Shown here in pieces: positions 39,080 through 48,138 of a stretch of 64,000 bases of DNA (the first letter of the stretch is position 1; each line of letters begins with the position of its first letter). A program made the position numbers and the translations under genes. Under the pieces are notes generated by a model. It made no database searches. It was given only the letters and a program-made list of their open reading frames with translations, and was not told the DNA's origin. Source of the stretch: CAVOJV01 sp963696325 (GTDB lineage Bacteria; Pseudomonadota; Gammaproteobacteria; Competibacterales; Competibacteraceae); contig CAVOJV010000047.1 in the NCBI GenBank assembly GCA_963696325.1, positions 1 to 64,000 of the forward strand. Reading direction: 5' to 3'.

Positions 39080-40645
39080 TCACAGATGCTCGAAGATGCG
39101 CGGGTCGATGGCCGCGGCGGCCAACAGGCCGCCGTTCAGGGCGCCGATCACTCCCGGTGTCACCACGTCCTGGCCGGCCAGATACAGGCCAGCAATCGGT
39201 GTCACGACATCGAGACCGCGGGAAAGGAACCGCCGCGGCGTGCATTCCACACCGTAAATAGCGCCGTGCGGAGAACCATGCCAATGAACAGTCGACAACG
39301 GCGTAGCCAATTCATGGTAACGGATCAGCGGCACCAGTTTTGGAAAATAGCGCCCGAACTGCTTAAGCAGAGTTTGCTCGATGCGTGCCTTATGGCGCTG
39401 ATATTCATCTTCCCGGCCTTCCCGCCACGCATTTTCCCATTCGCGGAACGCCTCCCAACTCACCATGACGAGGATATCACCGGTGTGTTTCTGTCGCTCT
39501 CCCGGCTTATGCTGCGGGTCTTTCAGCGAGGGGAACGAGACAAAGCAACACGGCGCCGCTGAGCTGTTGAAGGGATTGCGCCAGATGCTCGCATCAGGGT
39601 CCCAGGTTTCATAAATCGAGTGATTCGATAGCGTCGCGCCATGGGCGCGAATATTCCCCTCAAGACCCAGATACAGGGAAAGGTGGCAAACGGATGGCTC
39701 CAGCGATAGAATTTCTCTTGCCCATTCAGACTGCCGTAACTCCTCGGGCAATAATCTGCCGACGGTAACCAGCACCCCCGCGGCGGACACCACGCGGGGG
39801 GAGCGCACCGTGGCGCCATCAGCGAGTCGCACGCCGCAAACGGTTTTATTTTCAACCAGTAACTGCTCCACTCTGGCGTTCAGCACGACTTTCCCGCCCG
39901 CGTGCTCGATCACGGGAATCAGTTTCTCGGCGAAGGCCTTGGCCCCGCCGGAGGGGTAAAACGCCCCGTCCAGAAAGCTGCGAATCATGGCGGCATGCAC
40001 GCCGAAGCTGGCGTGGTGAGGGAGTCCGCCATAGTCGAGCCATTGCGAGGCGAGCACTGCGCGCAGTTTAGGATCACCGATCAGCTCGTCCAACACCTCG
40101 CCGGTCGTTTTGCCGCACCATTGCTTGATGGCGGGAAATTTCCATGCCGAGTAGAGATTGGCGAGGAGGTGCGGCAATGAACGCAGCGTAAGCATCGAAT
40201 GGGCGGCTTGCTCCGCCTCGAGCAGCGCCTCGAAATAGACATCGATTTCCGCCGCCGAGGCGGGAAACCGTTCCTTGAGATCCATCCGCAGCGCCTGCTC
40301 GGGCCGGGAGAACTGGATCTCGAAGCCGCCTGGAAAATGCACCGTTTCATACACGGGACCGAGCGGGGCCATCTGGAGCGTGCCTTCGGAGAGCCAGGCA
40401 AGATGGGCCGCCGATGGGCTGTCAGGCCCTACGCCGCCGAGGTGGCGTACGCCTACATCCCAGGTAAAGCCATGGCGACTGAACGATTTCGTGAAACCGC
40501 CGGCGGCGGCTTGCTGCTCCAGCACCAGTATCCGCCGCCCGCACTTGGCGAGGGCGGCGGCGCAGGCCAAGCCTCCGATGCCGGAGCCAATGACGATCGT
40601 GTCCTTCTCGCTGTTCGGGATAGTCATTCCGGTTACCTTATCCAT
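39080..40645 (-). CDS. FAD-dependent oxidoreductase of the phytoene desaturase/retinol saturase type
   Basis: A 521-residue flavoprotein. The N-terminal dinucleotide fold is clear: TIVIGSGIGGLACAAALAKCGRRILVLEQ, then GGFTKSFSRHGFTWDVGVRHLGG, and the C-terminal FAD motif GLYLAGQDVVTPGVIGALNGGLLAA. The family includes CrtI-type desaturases and all-trans-retinol 13,14-reductases; the substrate here is a hydrophobic polyene or similar, not determinable. There is no carotenoid cluster nearby. The cell-wall amidase gene follows 5 bases downstream. Confidence 0.8.
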   Translation of the reverse strand: MDKVTGMTIPNSEKDTIVIGSGIGGLACAAALAKCGRRILVLEQQAAAGGFTKSFSRHGFTWDVGVRHLGGVGPDSPSAAHLAWLSEGTLQMAPLGPVYETVHFPGGFEIQFSRPEQALRMDLKERFPASAAEIDVYFEALLEAEQAAHSMLTLRSLPHLLANLYSAWKFPAIKQWCGKTTGEVLDELIGDPKLRAVLASQWLDYGGLPHHASFGVHAAMIRSFLDGAFYPSGGAKAFAEKLIPVIEHAGGKVVLNARVEQLLVENKTVCGVRLADGATVRSPRVVSAAGVLVTVGRLLPEELRQSEWAREILSLEPSVCHLSLYLGLEGNIRAHGATLSNHSIYETWDPDASIWRNPFNSSAAPCCFVSFPSLKDPQHKPGERQKHTGDILVMVSWEAFREWENAWREGREDEYQRHKARIEQTLLKQFGRYFPKLVPLIRYHELATPLSTVHWHGSPHGAIYGVECTPRRFLSRGLDVVTPIAGLYLAGQDVVTPGVIGALNGGLLAAAAIDPRIFEHL

Positions 40646-41100
40646 CGTGTCTTGGTTGGCGGGCAGTCTGGATAACGCGAAGCAGAATCCGGAAATACTG
40701 GTTTTCCCCGGATTCCGTTAGGCGCCATTTGGGCTACGGGTTTGATGCGTCAACGCGGTCAATCTGTTCCATGTCCCCAGCATTATGCAATGGCTTCCGC
40801 CGGGTTCGCTAGTTGCCGGATGATCTGTCTTCAGTGCCGGCTTGCCAAAGACAGGCCAACCGGTATACAAATTCACTTCCTGATTTTCGCCGCAGGAGGC
40901 GAAGCGCGCCGGGCAAAAGCAAACCTGGAGGCGGCCGCGGATATGCCCGCGGGCCATGCCCTTCCCCTCGGGGTTCCGGAACGGTAGGATGAGTGCACCT
41001 CAAGACTGACAAACCCCCGAAAATCGCCCATGAAAGCTATACTCATAAAAATACCTAGCGCCCCGTGGCGCCCGTTGTCGACCGAAAGGGAAATCCTCCG
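40646..41100. other. Divergent intergenic region
   Basis: It lies between the oxidoreductase (minus) and the carboxypeptidase (plus). Short open frames on both strands lack any recognisable content. Promoters of both genes must lie here; no clear element was picked out. Confidence 0.4.
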
Positions 41101-42342
41101 ATGATTCCAGCGTCTCTTACCATCCGCCTGGCCGCTCTGCTGCTGTTGGCCGGTTCCGCCATGCTGGCGCCCGCTGCACAGGCACGCTATTCGGCATTGG
41201 TCGTCGATCCGAATAGCGGTGCGGTATTGTTCGAGCGCAATGCGAACGAATACCGGCATCCCGCGTCACTAACCAAAATGATGACGCTGTACATGGTCTT
41301 CGATGCGCTGGCGCGGGGCAGGCTTGGGCTCGAGCAATGGTTGGTGGCGTCCGAGTATGCTTGCAGCCGGCCACCCACGAAACTGGGACTGCGGCCCGGC
41401 GAGATACTCAGCGTAGAGCAGGGTATCTATGCCCTGGTGACGCTGTCGGCGAACGATGCCGCTACCGTGTTCGCTGAATCGCTGGGGGGGTCGGAGTACG
41501 GCTTTGCCCAGCAGATGACCCAGAAGGCGCGTATGCTGGGCATGACCCAGACCGTTTTTCGCAATGCCTCCGGCTTGCCAGACCCGGAGCAAATCACCAC
41601 GGCTTGGGACATGTATCGATTGGCGTATGCCTTGCGCCGGGATTTTCCTCAGTATTATCGTTATTTTGCCGCCACCGACTTTTATTTCCGTAACAGAGTC
41701 TATCGAAATCACAATCACTTGCTCTACAACTACGAAGGCACCGATGGCATCAAGACCGGCTATATCCGCGACTCGGGATTCAATCTGGTCGCGTCCGCGA
41801 GCCGCTCCGGGCACCGTCTCATAGGGGTAGTGTTCGGGGGCAACTCGCCGGGCGCACGCGATGCCCATATGCGTACCATTCTTGACCAGGGGTTCGCGAA
41901 GCTTGAGGGCAGGTGGTCGGTGAGTCCGGTTTTTGCAAGCGAGTCCACCGAGTCACCCTTTGGGTATTCCGCGCCCAGTGAAGAAGAGGAAGTGGATTCA
42001 TCCCCGCCGCCGCCCAGAGCAATCAGGCGCACCTTCAGCACGTCCGCCCGCACGGCGCACATTGGCCGGACGAGTACGACCAGGTCGGTGAAGCAAACCC
42101 GATCCACCCGCACGGCGCAGCATGGTCGGGCTGGCAGGTCAACCCAGTCTGTCGCAAAAGCCAACTCGACGACGAAGGCCGGAACCGCCCAAAGGAGTCA
42201 GCCGGCCAGCGCCGGTAGATCGAACCGGTCGGTTGCGAAAGCCAAGGTGGCGGCTCCGGCCAAGTCAGCAACCGCGGCCAAGCCGGTCAAGCAGGCTAAG
42301 TTGGAAGCTCAGTCCAAATCAACCAAACGGTCGAACCGGTGA
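41101..42342 (+). CDS. D-alanyl-D-alanine carboxypeptidase (PBP5-like) with basic tail
   Basis: A 413-residue exported serine hydrolase. Signal peptide to AAQA, then the three penicillin-binding motifs: SLTK (catalytic Ser), SAN and KTG (in DGIKTGYIRDSG). It trims the terminal D-Ala from peptidoglycan stems. The last 100 or so residues are low-complexity, rich in Ser, Thr, Ala, Arg and Lys (repeated RSTQSVAKANST-like units), giving a strongly cationic tail that replaces the usual PBP5 C-terminal domain and amphipathic anchor. Start chosen at the ATG before the signal peptide; an earlier in-frame start at 41065 is less likely. Confidence 0.85.
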   Translation: MIPASLTIRLAALLLLAGSAMLAPAAQARYSALVVDPNSGAVLFERNANEYRHPASLTKMMTLYMVFDALARGRLGLEQWLVASEYACSRPPTKLGLRPGEILSVEQGIYALVTLSANDAATVFAESLGGSEYGFAQQMTQKARMLGMTQTVFRNASGLPDPEQITTAWDMYRLAYALRRDFPQYYRYFAATDFYFRNRVYRNHNHLLYNYEGTDGIKTGYIRDSGFNLVASASRSGHRLIGVVFGGNSPGARDAHMRTILDQGFAKLEGRWSVSPVFASESTESPFGYSAPSEEEEVDSSPPPPRAIRRTFSTSARTAHIGRTSTTRSVKQTRSTRTAQHGRAGRSTQSVAKANSTTKAGTAQRSQPASAGRSNRSVAKAKVAAPAKSATAAKPVKQAKLEAQSKSTKRSNR

Positions 42343-42384
42343 GTTTTCCAGCACGGAAAGCGGCGGCTCGATCGTAATTCCACC

Positions 42385-44160
42385 ATGTCATCGCCGCTGG
42401 TCTTGGAGCTACAGGATAGCCTGTTAAAAAAACGCTTCGGGCTGTCCTCGTTCAGGCCCTATCAGGAAGCGGTCTGTCAAGATGTGACGCGGGGCAGGGA
42501 TGTCCTGCTGGTCATGCCCACCGGCGCCGGCAAGTCGCTTTGCTTTCAACTCCCCGGTCTGGCGAGAGGCGGCACCACGCTGGTGGTCTCGCCGCTCATC
42601 GCCCTCATGGAAGATCAGGTTGCGAAGCTGCGCGGGCAGCGGATACGTGCCGAACGCATTCATTCTGGCCGGGACCGGCTGGCCTCGCGCCAGGTATGCG
42701 TCCAGTACCTGCAAGGCGAGCTGGATTTTCTGTTCATCGCCCCCGAGCGTTTTAGCGTTCCCGGGTTTCCTGAAATGCTGGCCAGGCGCAAGCCGAGTCT
42801 CATCGCGGTGGATGAGGCCCACTGCATCTCTCACTGGGGTCATGATTTTCGCCCCGACTATCGCATGCTGGGCAGCCGTCTGCCCCTCCTGCGCCCAGCG
42901 CCAGTGATCGCGCTGACCGCCACCGCCACGCCGCTGGTTCAGGATGATATCGTCCAGCAATTGGATATGCCGAAGGCGATCCGCCACATTCACGGGTTCC
43001 GCCGCACCAACATCGCGGTGGAAACGGCCGAGGTGAAGCAGGCCGAACGCCAGGAAGCGGTGACCCGGATATTGGCCGATGCCGGCCGGCGGCCGGCCAT
43101 CGTCTATGCGCCAACCCGCAAGGAGGCCGAAACATTGGGCCTGGCGCTGCAAGTCGAATTTCCCGCCGCGGCCTACCATGCGGGGATGAGGACGGAGGAG
43201 CGGGAGCACGTTCAGACTCGGTTTCTGTCCGGCGAACTGGATGTCATCGTCGCTACCATCGCCTTCGGCATGGGGGTGGACAAAGCGGATATCCGCACGG
43301 TGATTCACACCGCGTTACCTGGGAGCCTGGAGGGCTATTATCAAGAAATCGGCCGCGCTGGACGAGACGGCGGATCCTCGCGGGCAGTCTTGCTGTACTC
43401 CTATGCCGACCGCCGAACCCACGAGTTTTTTCATCGCCGCAGCTATCCGGATAGCGAGGTTCTGGAGCGGATCTACCGGGTTCTGAGCCAGCAGTCGCGG
43501 CCCAGAGACGGGCTATGCGAGACGCTGGGCATGGATCCCGAGGTCTTTGCGATCGCCCTGGAAAAGCTGTGGGTCCACGGCGGGGCCCGGCTGGAACAGG
43601 CTGATATCGTCAGCCGCGGTACAGAGGAGTGGCAACAAGCCTACCGGCTGCAATGTGAGCACAAGCTTGAGCAACTGGAACAGATGATGCGCTGCGCCCA
43701 GGGTCATGAATGCCGAATGCTGCAACTGGTGCGGCATTTCGGTGACCAGGAGGACAGCGGGCAGCCCTGCGGCCTGTGCGACGTGTGCGCGCCTCAGGAC
43801 TGTGTGGTACGACGCTTCCGGCAACCGACCGCGCTAGAGCAGCGGTTCGTCCAGCAGGTTCTGGATACGCTTCGCGCGGGGGACGGCCAGAGCACCGGCC
43901 AGTTGTATCGCAAGGCTTGCGTGGGCCTCGACCGGCGCGCCTTCGAAGTTATTCTGGGTGGGTTGGTCAGCGCCGGTTTGCTGCGGGTGAGCGAGGATGC
44001 ATTCACCAAGGGTGGTCGGCTCATCCGGTTTCAACGGGCCTTTTTGACGGCCGCGGGACACCACGCGGATGTCCGGATTGGCGCCCGCATCGCGTTGACC
44101 GCGACGCCGGCGGCGCGAACCCGGGCTGCGGGCCGGCTCAAGATAAAACACCGTTCATGA
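42385..44160 (+). CDS. recQ: RecQ-type ATP-dependent DNA helicase
   Basis: A 591-residue SF2 helicase. Motif I VMPTGAGKSLCFQLPGL, motif II VDEAHCISHWGHDFRPDY, motif III ALTATATPLV, motif VI YYQEIGRAGRDGGSS, the zinc-binding CGLCDVC with upstream Cys residues, and a winged-helix-like C-terminus. The HRDC domain of E. coli RecQ is not seen. It starts 42 bases after the carboxypeptidase gene. It may be a RecQ paralogue rather than the orthologue. Confidence 0.85.
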   Translation: MSSPLVLELQDSLLKKRFGLSSFRPYQEAVCQDVTRGRDVLLVMPTGAGKSLCFQLPGLARGGTTLVVSPLIALMEDQVAKLRGQRIRAERIHSGRDRLASRQVCVQYLQGELDFLFIAPERFSVPGFPEMLARRKPSLIAVDEAHCISHWGHDFRPDYRMLGSRLPLLRPAPVIALTATATPLVQDDIVQQLDMPKAIRHIHGFRRTNIAVETAEVKQAERQEAVTRILADAGRRPAIVYAPTRKEAETLGLALQVEFPAAAYHAGMRTEEREHVQTRFLSGELDVIVATIAFGMGVDKADIRTVIHTALPGSLEGYYQEIGRAGRDGGSSRAVLLYSYADRRTHEFFHRRSYPDSEVLERIYRVLSQQSRPRDGLCETLGMDPEVFAIALEKLWVHGGARLEQADIVSRGTEEWQQAYRLQCEHKLEQLEQMMRCAQGHECRMLQLVRHFGDQEDSGQPCGLCDVCAPQDCVVRRFRQPTALEQRFVQQVLDTLRAGDGQSTGQLYRKACVGLDRRAFEVILGGLVSAGLLRVSEDAFTKGGRLIRFQRAFLTAAGHHADVRIGARIALTATPAARTRAAGRLKIKHRS

Positions 44161-44380
44161 CGTGATCGGCAGCGAGGTGTTGCGGCTTGCCGCGGCTATC
44201 GTCGCATTGGCGGCCTGCTGACGGCGATCGATGAAGTCCCGCAGGCTTGGCAAGCTCGCGCTGGCAAAGGCTGTAGGTGTACTCACGACGCGGCCGGTAG
44301 CCTTCTTGGATATGGCATATATCGTCGGTGCTGATCGAAGCAAGCCAGTCGTTATTAGGATTGGCCGCTTCAGGGACACC
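44158..44380 (-). other. Possible small gene with internal frameshift
   Basis: If one base is corrected near 44250, a minus-strand reading of about 75 residues results: MRYGVPEAANPNNDWLAS...YSLCQRELAK followed by LRDFIDRRQQAANATI and a tail ending SLPITS. The amino-acid pattern looks protein-like but I do not recognise a family. It might equally be chance coding. Confidence 0.25.
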
Positions 44381-44480
44381 GTATCTCATTTGTGTTGCTC
44401 CAGTGCTGATAATCAGGGTTTTCAGAACGGTTGGCGCCATGTCTGATATACGGACGCCCGGCCGAGGCCGAGGTCGCGCA

Positions 44481-44558
44481 GTGTGCCCCGAGGTGACCGC
44501 CGGACAGCCGAAGATCGTCGCTTTTCGCAACTGGTTGCTGGAAGAGGCCAGCAAATAG
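44481..44558 (+). pseudogene. C-terminal remnant of a LysR-type regulator
   Basis: The last 25 or so codons read VCPEVTAGQPKIVAFRNWLLEEASK and a stop, which matches the end of GcvA-like LysR regulators. No DNA-binding domain or effector domain is found upstream, so only the tail survives. The following gene starts directly after the stop. Confidence 0.5.
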
Positions 44559-45131
44559 GTGGTCCGGAACCGCGCCCGGCGGATCTGCGCAACCGCCCTG
44601 GTCCTGTACCTGGCGACCCTGCCCGCCGGGGCCGGCGAGGTCATCAAAAGCGTCGTGGAGCGTCGCGGGGAACATTTTATCGTCCACTCCGAGGTGCTGA
44701 TCCAGGTTCCCGAGTCGCGGGTGCGCGCTATCCTCACCCAGTACGAGAATCTGCCCCAGGTAAATCAGGGCATCAAAGCGGTGCAGATTCTGACGCGCCA
44801 GGGCAATGGTCAGGTGCGCATGCGGGTGGTTTCCGAGGTCTGCATCCTGGTGATCTGTCTGGAGTATGCCTGGGTTCAGGAAGTGCGCACGCTGCCTAAC
44901 AATGACATCGAGGCTGTCATCGATCCCGCCGAGAGCAGCTTTAAGGAGGGTGAGGCGCGCTGGCGCCTGGTACCGGAGAATGGCGGCACCCGGCTGGTGT
45001 TCAGCGCCGATCTGGTCCCCAGCTTCTGGTTTCCGCCCGGCATCGGTCCTTTGATCATCAAGCACAAGCTCGCCCGGGAAGTGTTGGAAACCGCCCTGGA
45101 GGTCGAACGGCTGGGACAAGCCAGCCCTTGA
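44559..45131 (+). CDS. SRPBCC/START-like exported protein
   Basis: A 190-residue protein starting at GTG 44559 with a signal peptide (ICATALVLYLATLPAGAGE). The rest has the polyketide-cyclase/START pattern, including HSEVLIQVPESRVRAILTQYENLPQVNQ and the C-terminal helix PLIIKHKLAREVLETALEVERL. Such proteins bind hydrophobic ligands in a deep cavity; ligand unknown. The start directly follows the LysR remnant, and an ordinary promoter is not evident. Confidence 0.7.
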   Translation: MVRNRARRICATALVLYLATLPAGAGEVIKSVVERRGEHFIVHSEVLIQVPESRVRAILTQYENLPQVNQGIKAVQILTRQGNGQVRMRVVSEVCILVICLEYAWVQEVRTLPNNDIEAVIDPAESSFKEGEARWRLVPENGGTRLVFSADLVPSFWFPPGIGPLIIKHKLAREVLETALEVERLGQASP

Positions 45132-45167
45132 TCGGCTGCTGGGTGGGCTCGATCGGGGGCGGGGGGA

Positions 45168-45515
45168 TTAGGATTCACAGCGCTCCGCGTCGCCTCGTCC
45201 GACCGGTGAGCCCAGGCGCAGGACGTTGTGGCCGTTGCGGATCAGCAGCACGTCGTCGGGGAAGATCTGCCTGCCCAGTAGATCGACGTCGGCCTGATGG
45301 GGCAGGGGATAGGCGCGGATGTCATCCTCGCCAGGCTCGATGAGCGCGGCGAGTTCGGCCAACAGGCACGCCAGCCGGGCCGCGCCGATCTGGGCGGCGA
45401 ACACGGAATATTGCACCCGGCAGGCGTGTCTTTCGAGATGGCGCGCGACCCTGCTCAGCCTTCTGGGATCGGCGATGTCGTAGCAAATGAGATACAGGCG
45501 TTCCGGGTGGCTCAT
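45168..45515 (-). CDS. cas2: CRISPR-associated Cas2, second copy
   Basis: A 115-residue ferredoxin-fold Cas2 (LYLICYDIADPRRLSRVARHLERHACRVQYSVF, with Asp in the first strand), longer than the other copy. Its ATG overlaps the stop of the second cas1 by one base (TGATG), so translation is coupled. Cas2 dimerises and bridges two Cas1 dimers during spacer insertion. It is last in the operon cas2-cas1-cas1'-cas2'. Confidence 0.88.
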   Translation of the reverse strand: MSHPERLYLICYDIADPRRLSRVARHLERHACRVQYSVFAAQIGAARLACLLAELAALIEPGEDDIRAYPLPHQADVDLLGRQIFPDDVLLIRNGHNVLRLGSPVGRGDAERCES

Positions 45516-46288
45516 CAGCCGAGTTCCGCCAGCCAGCCATGCAGGCGATTGAGCACGCCGCGTCCAACCTGGCGCAGCTTAGCGCTATGCGCCTCGAACA
45601 GACGCACCAATTCGGCATCGTCCAGGCGTTGATCATGGCCCTGGTCCCCGCGGGAGAGCAGTTCCAGCAAGGGCAGGTGCAGGTTCCAGGTCAGCAGACT
45701 GACCAGGTCCCGTCCCAGATCCAGGCGGTCACTCAGCCCGCGCGCCTGTTCCGCCGCCAACCCGGTCTCCGCCAGCAGTTCCGCGACCAGGGCGGCGAGC
45801 AGTCCGCGCAGCCGTTTGTCCAGAAACCGGCAAATCCCCGGACTGGCATAGCGCTGTTTGTGGGTGTCCAGCAGCGCCGTCAGCCGCGCCGCGGATGGCG
45901 CCTTATCAAGGTCCAGGTCCAGGCGCTTGACCAGCGCGCGGCGGGCATGGCTTTCCATGGCCCGATACCAGTCGCCGTAGCGTTCCCGCCAGTCGGGACG
46001 GTCCAGCAGATCGCGCAGCCGGCAGAACAGCCCCGCGCGCTGGGTGGACTCCCCAAACAGGTAGGCATGGATGGCGCCATCCGCATGCAGGAAGGTAACC
46101 GTGATCCCCCGCTCGGCGCAGGCGAGCAGCGCGGCCGTGGACCACTCCACCGAGCCGGACGCGATGACCCTGGAAATGCGCTGCAAGGGATACAGGGTCG
46201 GCGCCCGGCCAGGTGCGGCTACCCGCAGGGCGGGTTCATCTAGCGCCACGGTCATGCCGGTTCTGCCGTTCAGGTATAAAGGTTTCAT
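45515..46288 (-). CDS. Divergent, probably inactive Cas1-like protein (Cas1')
   Basis: A 257-residue protein with a Cas1-type N-terminal beta domain: MKPLYLNGRTGMTVALDEP, then RISRVIASGSVEWSTAALLACAERGITVTFLHADG. The rest is all-helical and about 70 residues shorter than in true Cas1. The catalytic Glu-His-Asp/Glu segment (in its neighbour LEGTAAAGYF and GFFHDLAYGRESLACDLIEP) has no counterpart. Its start overlaps the stop of cas1 by 4 bases. It may form a heteromeric integrase with the active Cas1, or regulate it; this is inference. Confidence 0.75.
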   Translation of the reverse strand: MKPLYLNGRTGMTVALDEPALRVAAPGRAPTLYPLQRISRVIASGSVEWSTAALLACAERGITVTFLHADGAIHAYLFGESTQRAGLFCRLRDLLDRPDWRERYGDWYRAMESHARRALVKRLDLDLDKAPSAARLTALLDTHKQRYASPGICRFLDKRLRGLLAALVAELLAETGLAAEQARGLSDRLDLGRDLVSLLTWNLHLPLLELLSRGDQGHDQRLDDAELVRLFEAHSAKLRQVGRGVLNRLHGWLAELG

Positions 46289-47256
46289 GGCTCGGTGTGG
46301 GGCAGTGCAGCCAGATCGGGCGCCAGCCGCAGCAGTTCCCCGGCCAGTCGGTAGGTTTGCTGGCGCAGGTAGCGGCGCAGCCGGCGCGCGAAGATTTCGT
46401 AGCAGGCATAGAACATCTGCCGGCCTGCCTTGGCCAGCAAGCAGGCGCCCTTGTCCTCGACGAACTGGTCTTGCCGCAGGGCGTGGGTGCGGAACAGCTC
46501 CCAGACCCAGGCATCCAGCCGCGGCCTGAGCGGTTCGATCAGGTCGCAGGCCAGGGACTCGCGGCCATACGCCAAGTCGTGAAAGAAACCCAGCAGCGGG
46601 TCCAACCCTGCCCCGTGACAGGCGCGCACGGCCTCGAAGTGGAGCAGGGTATAGCCCAGCGACAGGCAGGCGTTTACCGGATCGCGGGGTGGGCGGCGGT
46701 TGCGTCCCGTAAATTCCAGGGCGGGCGCGAACAGGCAGGTCAAGGCGGCAAAGTAACCCGCCGCGGCCGTACCTTCCAGGCCACGCAAGACATTCATGTC
46801 ATCTGCTTGGGCCAGGGCCGGGAGGCAGCCATCCAGGCGGGCGATGCCATCGCTCAAGGGCTTGCGGCAATCCGGACGGTGCGCCAGGGCGTCGGTCAGG
46901 GTGCGGCGCTGGGCGCGCAGCTTGCCGTTCAGCAGGGCGCGGGTCCAGGCCAGCCGCAGTTCGGGCTGGTCGCTCAGACGGTACTGGGCCAGCCGGCGGC
47001 GGGCGTCGGCGTGGCCGGGGCCGAGCAGCAGGGCAGTGCGGCGGCTGTGGCGGCCACTCAGGCACAGGACGGCCGCGCCCTGTTCGCCCAGCGCGCCCAG
47101 CAGAGCACTGTCCAGGCCCGTGCGGCCCTGGATGACCACCCGCTCCAGCAGTTTCAGAGGGATGCCGCGCGGGCGCTGTCCCGGCTCCTCGATGATCATC
47201 TGGCCATTGCCGAGGCGCAGGCTGAGATCCTTGCGGTCCAGATACAGGGTGCCCAT
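46285..47256 (-). CDS. cas1: CRISPR-associated endonuclease Cas1
   Basis: A 323-residue integrase that inserts spacers at the leader end of the array. N-terminal beta domain (GTLYLDRKDLSLRLGNGQMII), then the helical domain with the metal-binding residues Glu161 (LEGTAAAGYF), His226 (GFFHDL) and Asp238/Glu241 (ACDLIEPLRPR), and NACLSLGYTLLHFEAV. The frame is open to 47946, but that part overlaps cas2; ATG 47256 gives the normal length. No reverse transcriptase is fused to it. Confidence 0.95.
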   Translation of the reverse strand: MGTLYLDRKDLSLRLGNGQMIIEEPGQRPRGIPLKLLERVVIQGRTGLDSALLGALGEQGAAVLCLSGRHSRRTALLLGPGHADARRRLAQYRLSDQPELRLAWTRALLNGKLRAQRRTLTDALAHRPDCRKPLSDGIARLDGCLPALAQADDMNVLRGLEGTAAAGYFAALTCLFAPALEFTGRNRRPPRDPVNACLSLGYTLLHFEAVRACHGAGLDPLLGFFHDLAYGRESLACDLIEPLRPRLDAWVWELFRTHALRQDQFVEDKGACLLAKAGRQMFYACYEIFARRLRRYLRQQTYRLAGELLRLAPDLAALPHTEP

Positions 47257-47270
47257 GCGATATGCTCCGT

Positions 47271-47555
47271 TCAGCCTACGTAGTAGAAATCCGCATCGGC
47301 CGGTTTGACGGCGATGCCCAATGTTTGAATGCCGTCCGGATGCGCCAGTGGCATCAGCATGAACCGGTCCTCGTCCGGGTCGATGATGTCCTTCACTTCC
47401 GCCAGCAGTTCGCGGCGCTCCGCGGGTGTTAGGAAGCACTCGAACACCGATTTCTGGCCGCCGCTGGCGTGTGCCTTCAGAGCGTACAGCGCGGCCCTCA
47501 GCCGGGTCGGGGAGCTGATGTCGTAGGCGGCGAGGTAAAGGGTACGGTTCGTCAT
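47271..47555 (-). CDS. cas2: CRISPR-associated Cas2, first copy
   Basis: A 94-residue Cas2 (RTLYLAAYDISSPTRLRAALYALKAHASGGQKSVFECFL). It is upstream of cas1 with a 14-base gap. It has the usual length and the conserved Asp of the first strand. It heads the four-gene adaptation operon. Confidence 0.92.
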   Translation of the reverse strand: MTNRTLYLAAYDISSPTRLRAALYALKAHASGGQKSVFECFLTPAERRELLAEVKDIIDPDEDRFMLMPLAHPDGIQTLGIAVKPADADFYYVG

Positions 47556-47612
47556 GGGTCCTATTGGACACCAGGCGGTCTAGCGTGTCAGGACCGGCAA
47601 GCTTGCCGAGAA

Positions 47613-47690
47613 ACCGAAGTCCCCCCCTTACGAAGGGAACTGTAGCGACCCGAAGTCTCCCCCTCGCGAAGGGAACTGTGAGCGACCCGA
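47613..47690. repeat. Two imperfect copies of a palindrome-containing repeat
   Basis: Two imperfect, roughly 36-base units of the form CCGAAGTCTCCCCC...CGAAGGGAACTGTGAGCGA lie in tandem next to the inverted-repeat copy beginning at 47691. Each contains a short CCCC/GGGG palindrome. Confidence 0.6.
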
Positions 47691-47727
47691 AGTCTCCCCC
47701 TTGCGAAGGGGGAGATTTAGAGGGGGT
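47691..47727. repeat. Left inverted repeat flanking the DUF559 gene
   Basis: A 37-base repeat beginning AGTCTCCCCCTTGCGAAG. It matches the complement of 48139-48175 at 36 of 37 positions and a third, direct copy at 49670-49706 apart from the loop. The DUF559 stop codon (47717) lies inside it. Confidence 0.75.
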
Positions 47728-48103
47728 CAGAATGGGCGCCGATGGCCCGCATGAGGTCCGCCGCAATGCAGGCGACCACATCGTCCAGGCGCTCGAATAC
47801 GTCGGTGTTGGTAAAGCGCAAGAAGTGAATCCCCAGCGACTCGATATGCCTCTGACGATGCTGGTCGTGCTCAGGCATGCCCGTTTGATAATGACTATCC
47901 CCATCCACCTCGATGGCCAGCTTGAGTTGGGGGCAGTAAAAGTCAAGCACGTAACGGCCGATGCCGTACTGTCGGCGAAATCGACAGTCGAGCAACTGCC
48001 GATTACGCAGTCTGAGCCACAGGCGTCGTTCGGCGGCCGGGCTATGATTCCGTAGCAATTGGCGTTTTTGCCTTTCCGAAGATTGATTGAAGATTTCCGT
48101 CAT
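47717..48103 (-). CDS. DUF559 (Vsr-like) endonuclease-domain protein
   Basis: A 128-residue protein of the DUF559 family: NHSPAAERRLWLRLRNRQL, then FRRQYGIGRYVLDFYCPQLKLAIEVDG, with the Asp and Glu of a restriction-type (PD-(D/E)XK-like) active site, and DQHRQRHIESLGIHFLRFTN. Family members resemble very-short-patch repair nucleases, and their role is largely unknown. It is enclosed by 37-base inverted repeats, which suggests it moves as a unit. It is not part of known type III machinery. Confidence 0.8.
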   Translation of the reverse strand: MTEIFNQSSERQKRQLLRNHSPAAERRLWLRLRNRQLLDCRFRRQYGIGRYVLDFYCPQLKLAIEVDGDSHYQTGMPEHDQHRQRHIESLGIHFLRFTNTDVFERLDDVVACIAADLMRAIGAHSDPL

Positions 48104-48138
48104 TGGGCTGATCCTTATTTGCCCCTTCCAACTAATTT

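Noticed and set aside
45515..46288. Cas1' as a truncated decayed copy of cas1
   Set aside because: It is an uninterrupted frame with its own distinct helical half and tight translational coupling, so it appears maintained rather than decaying.
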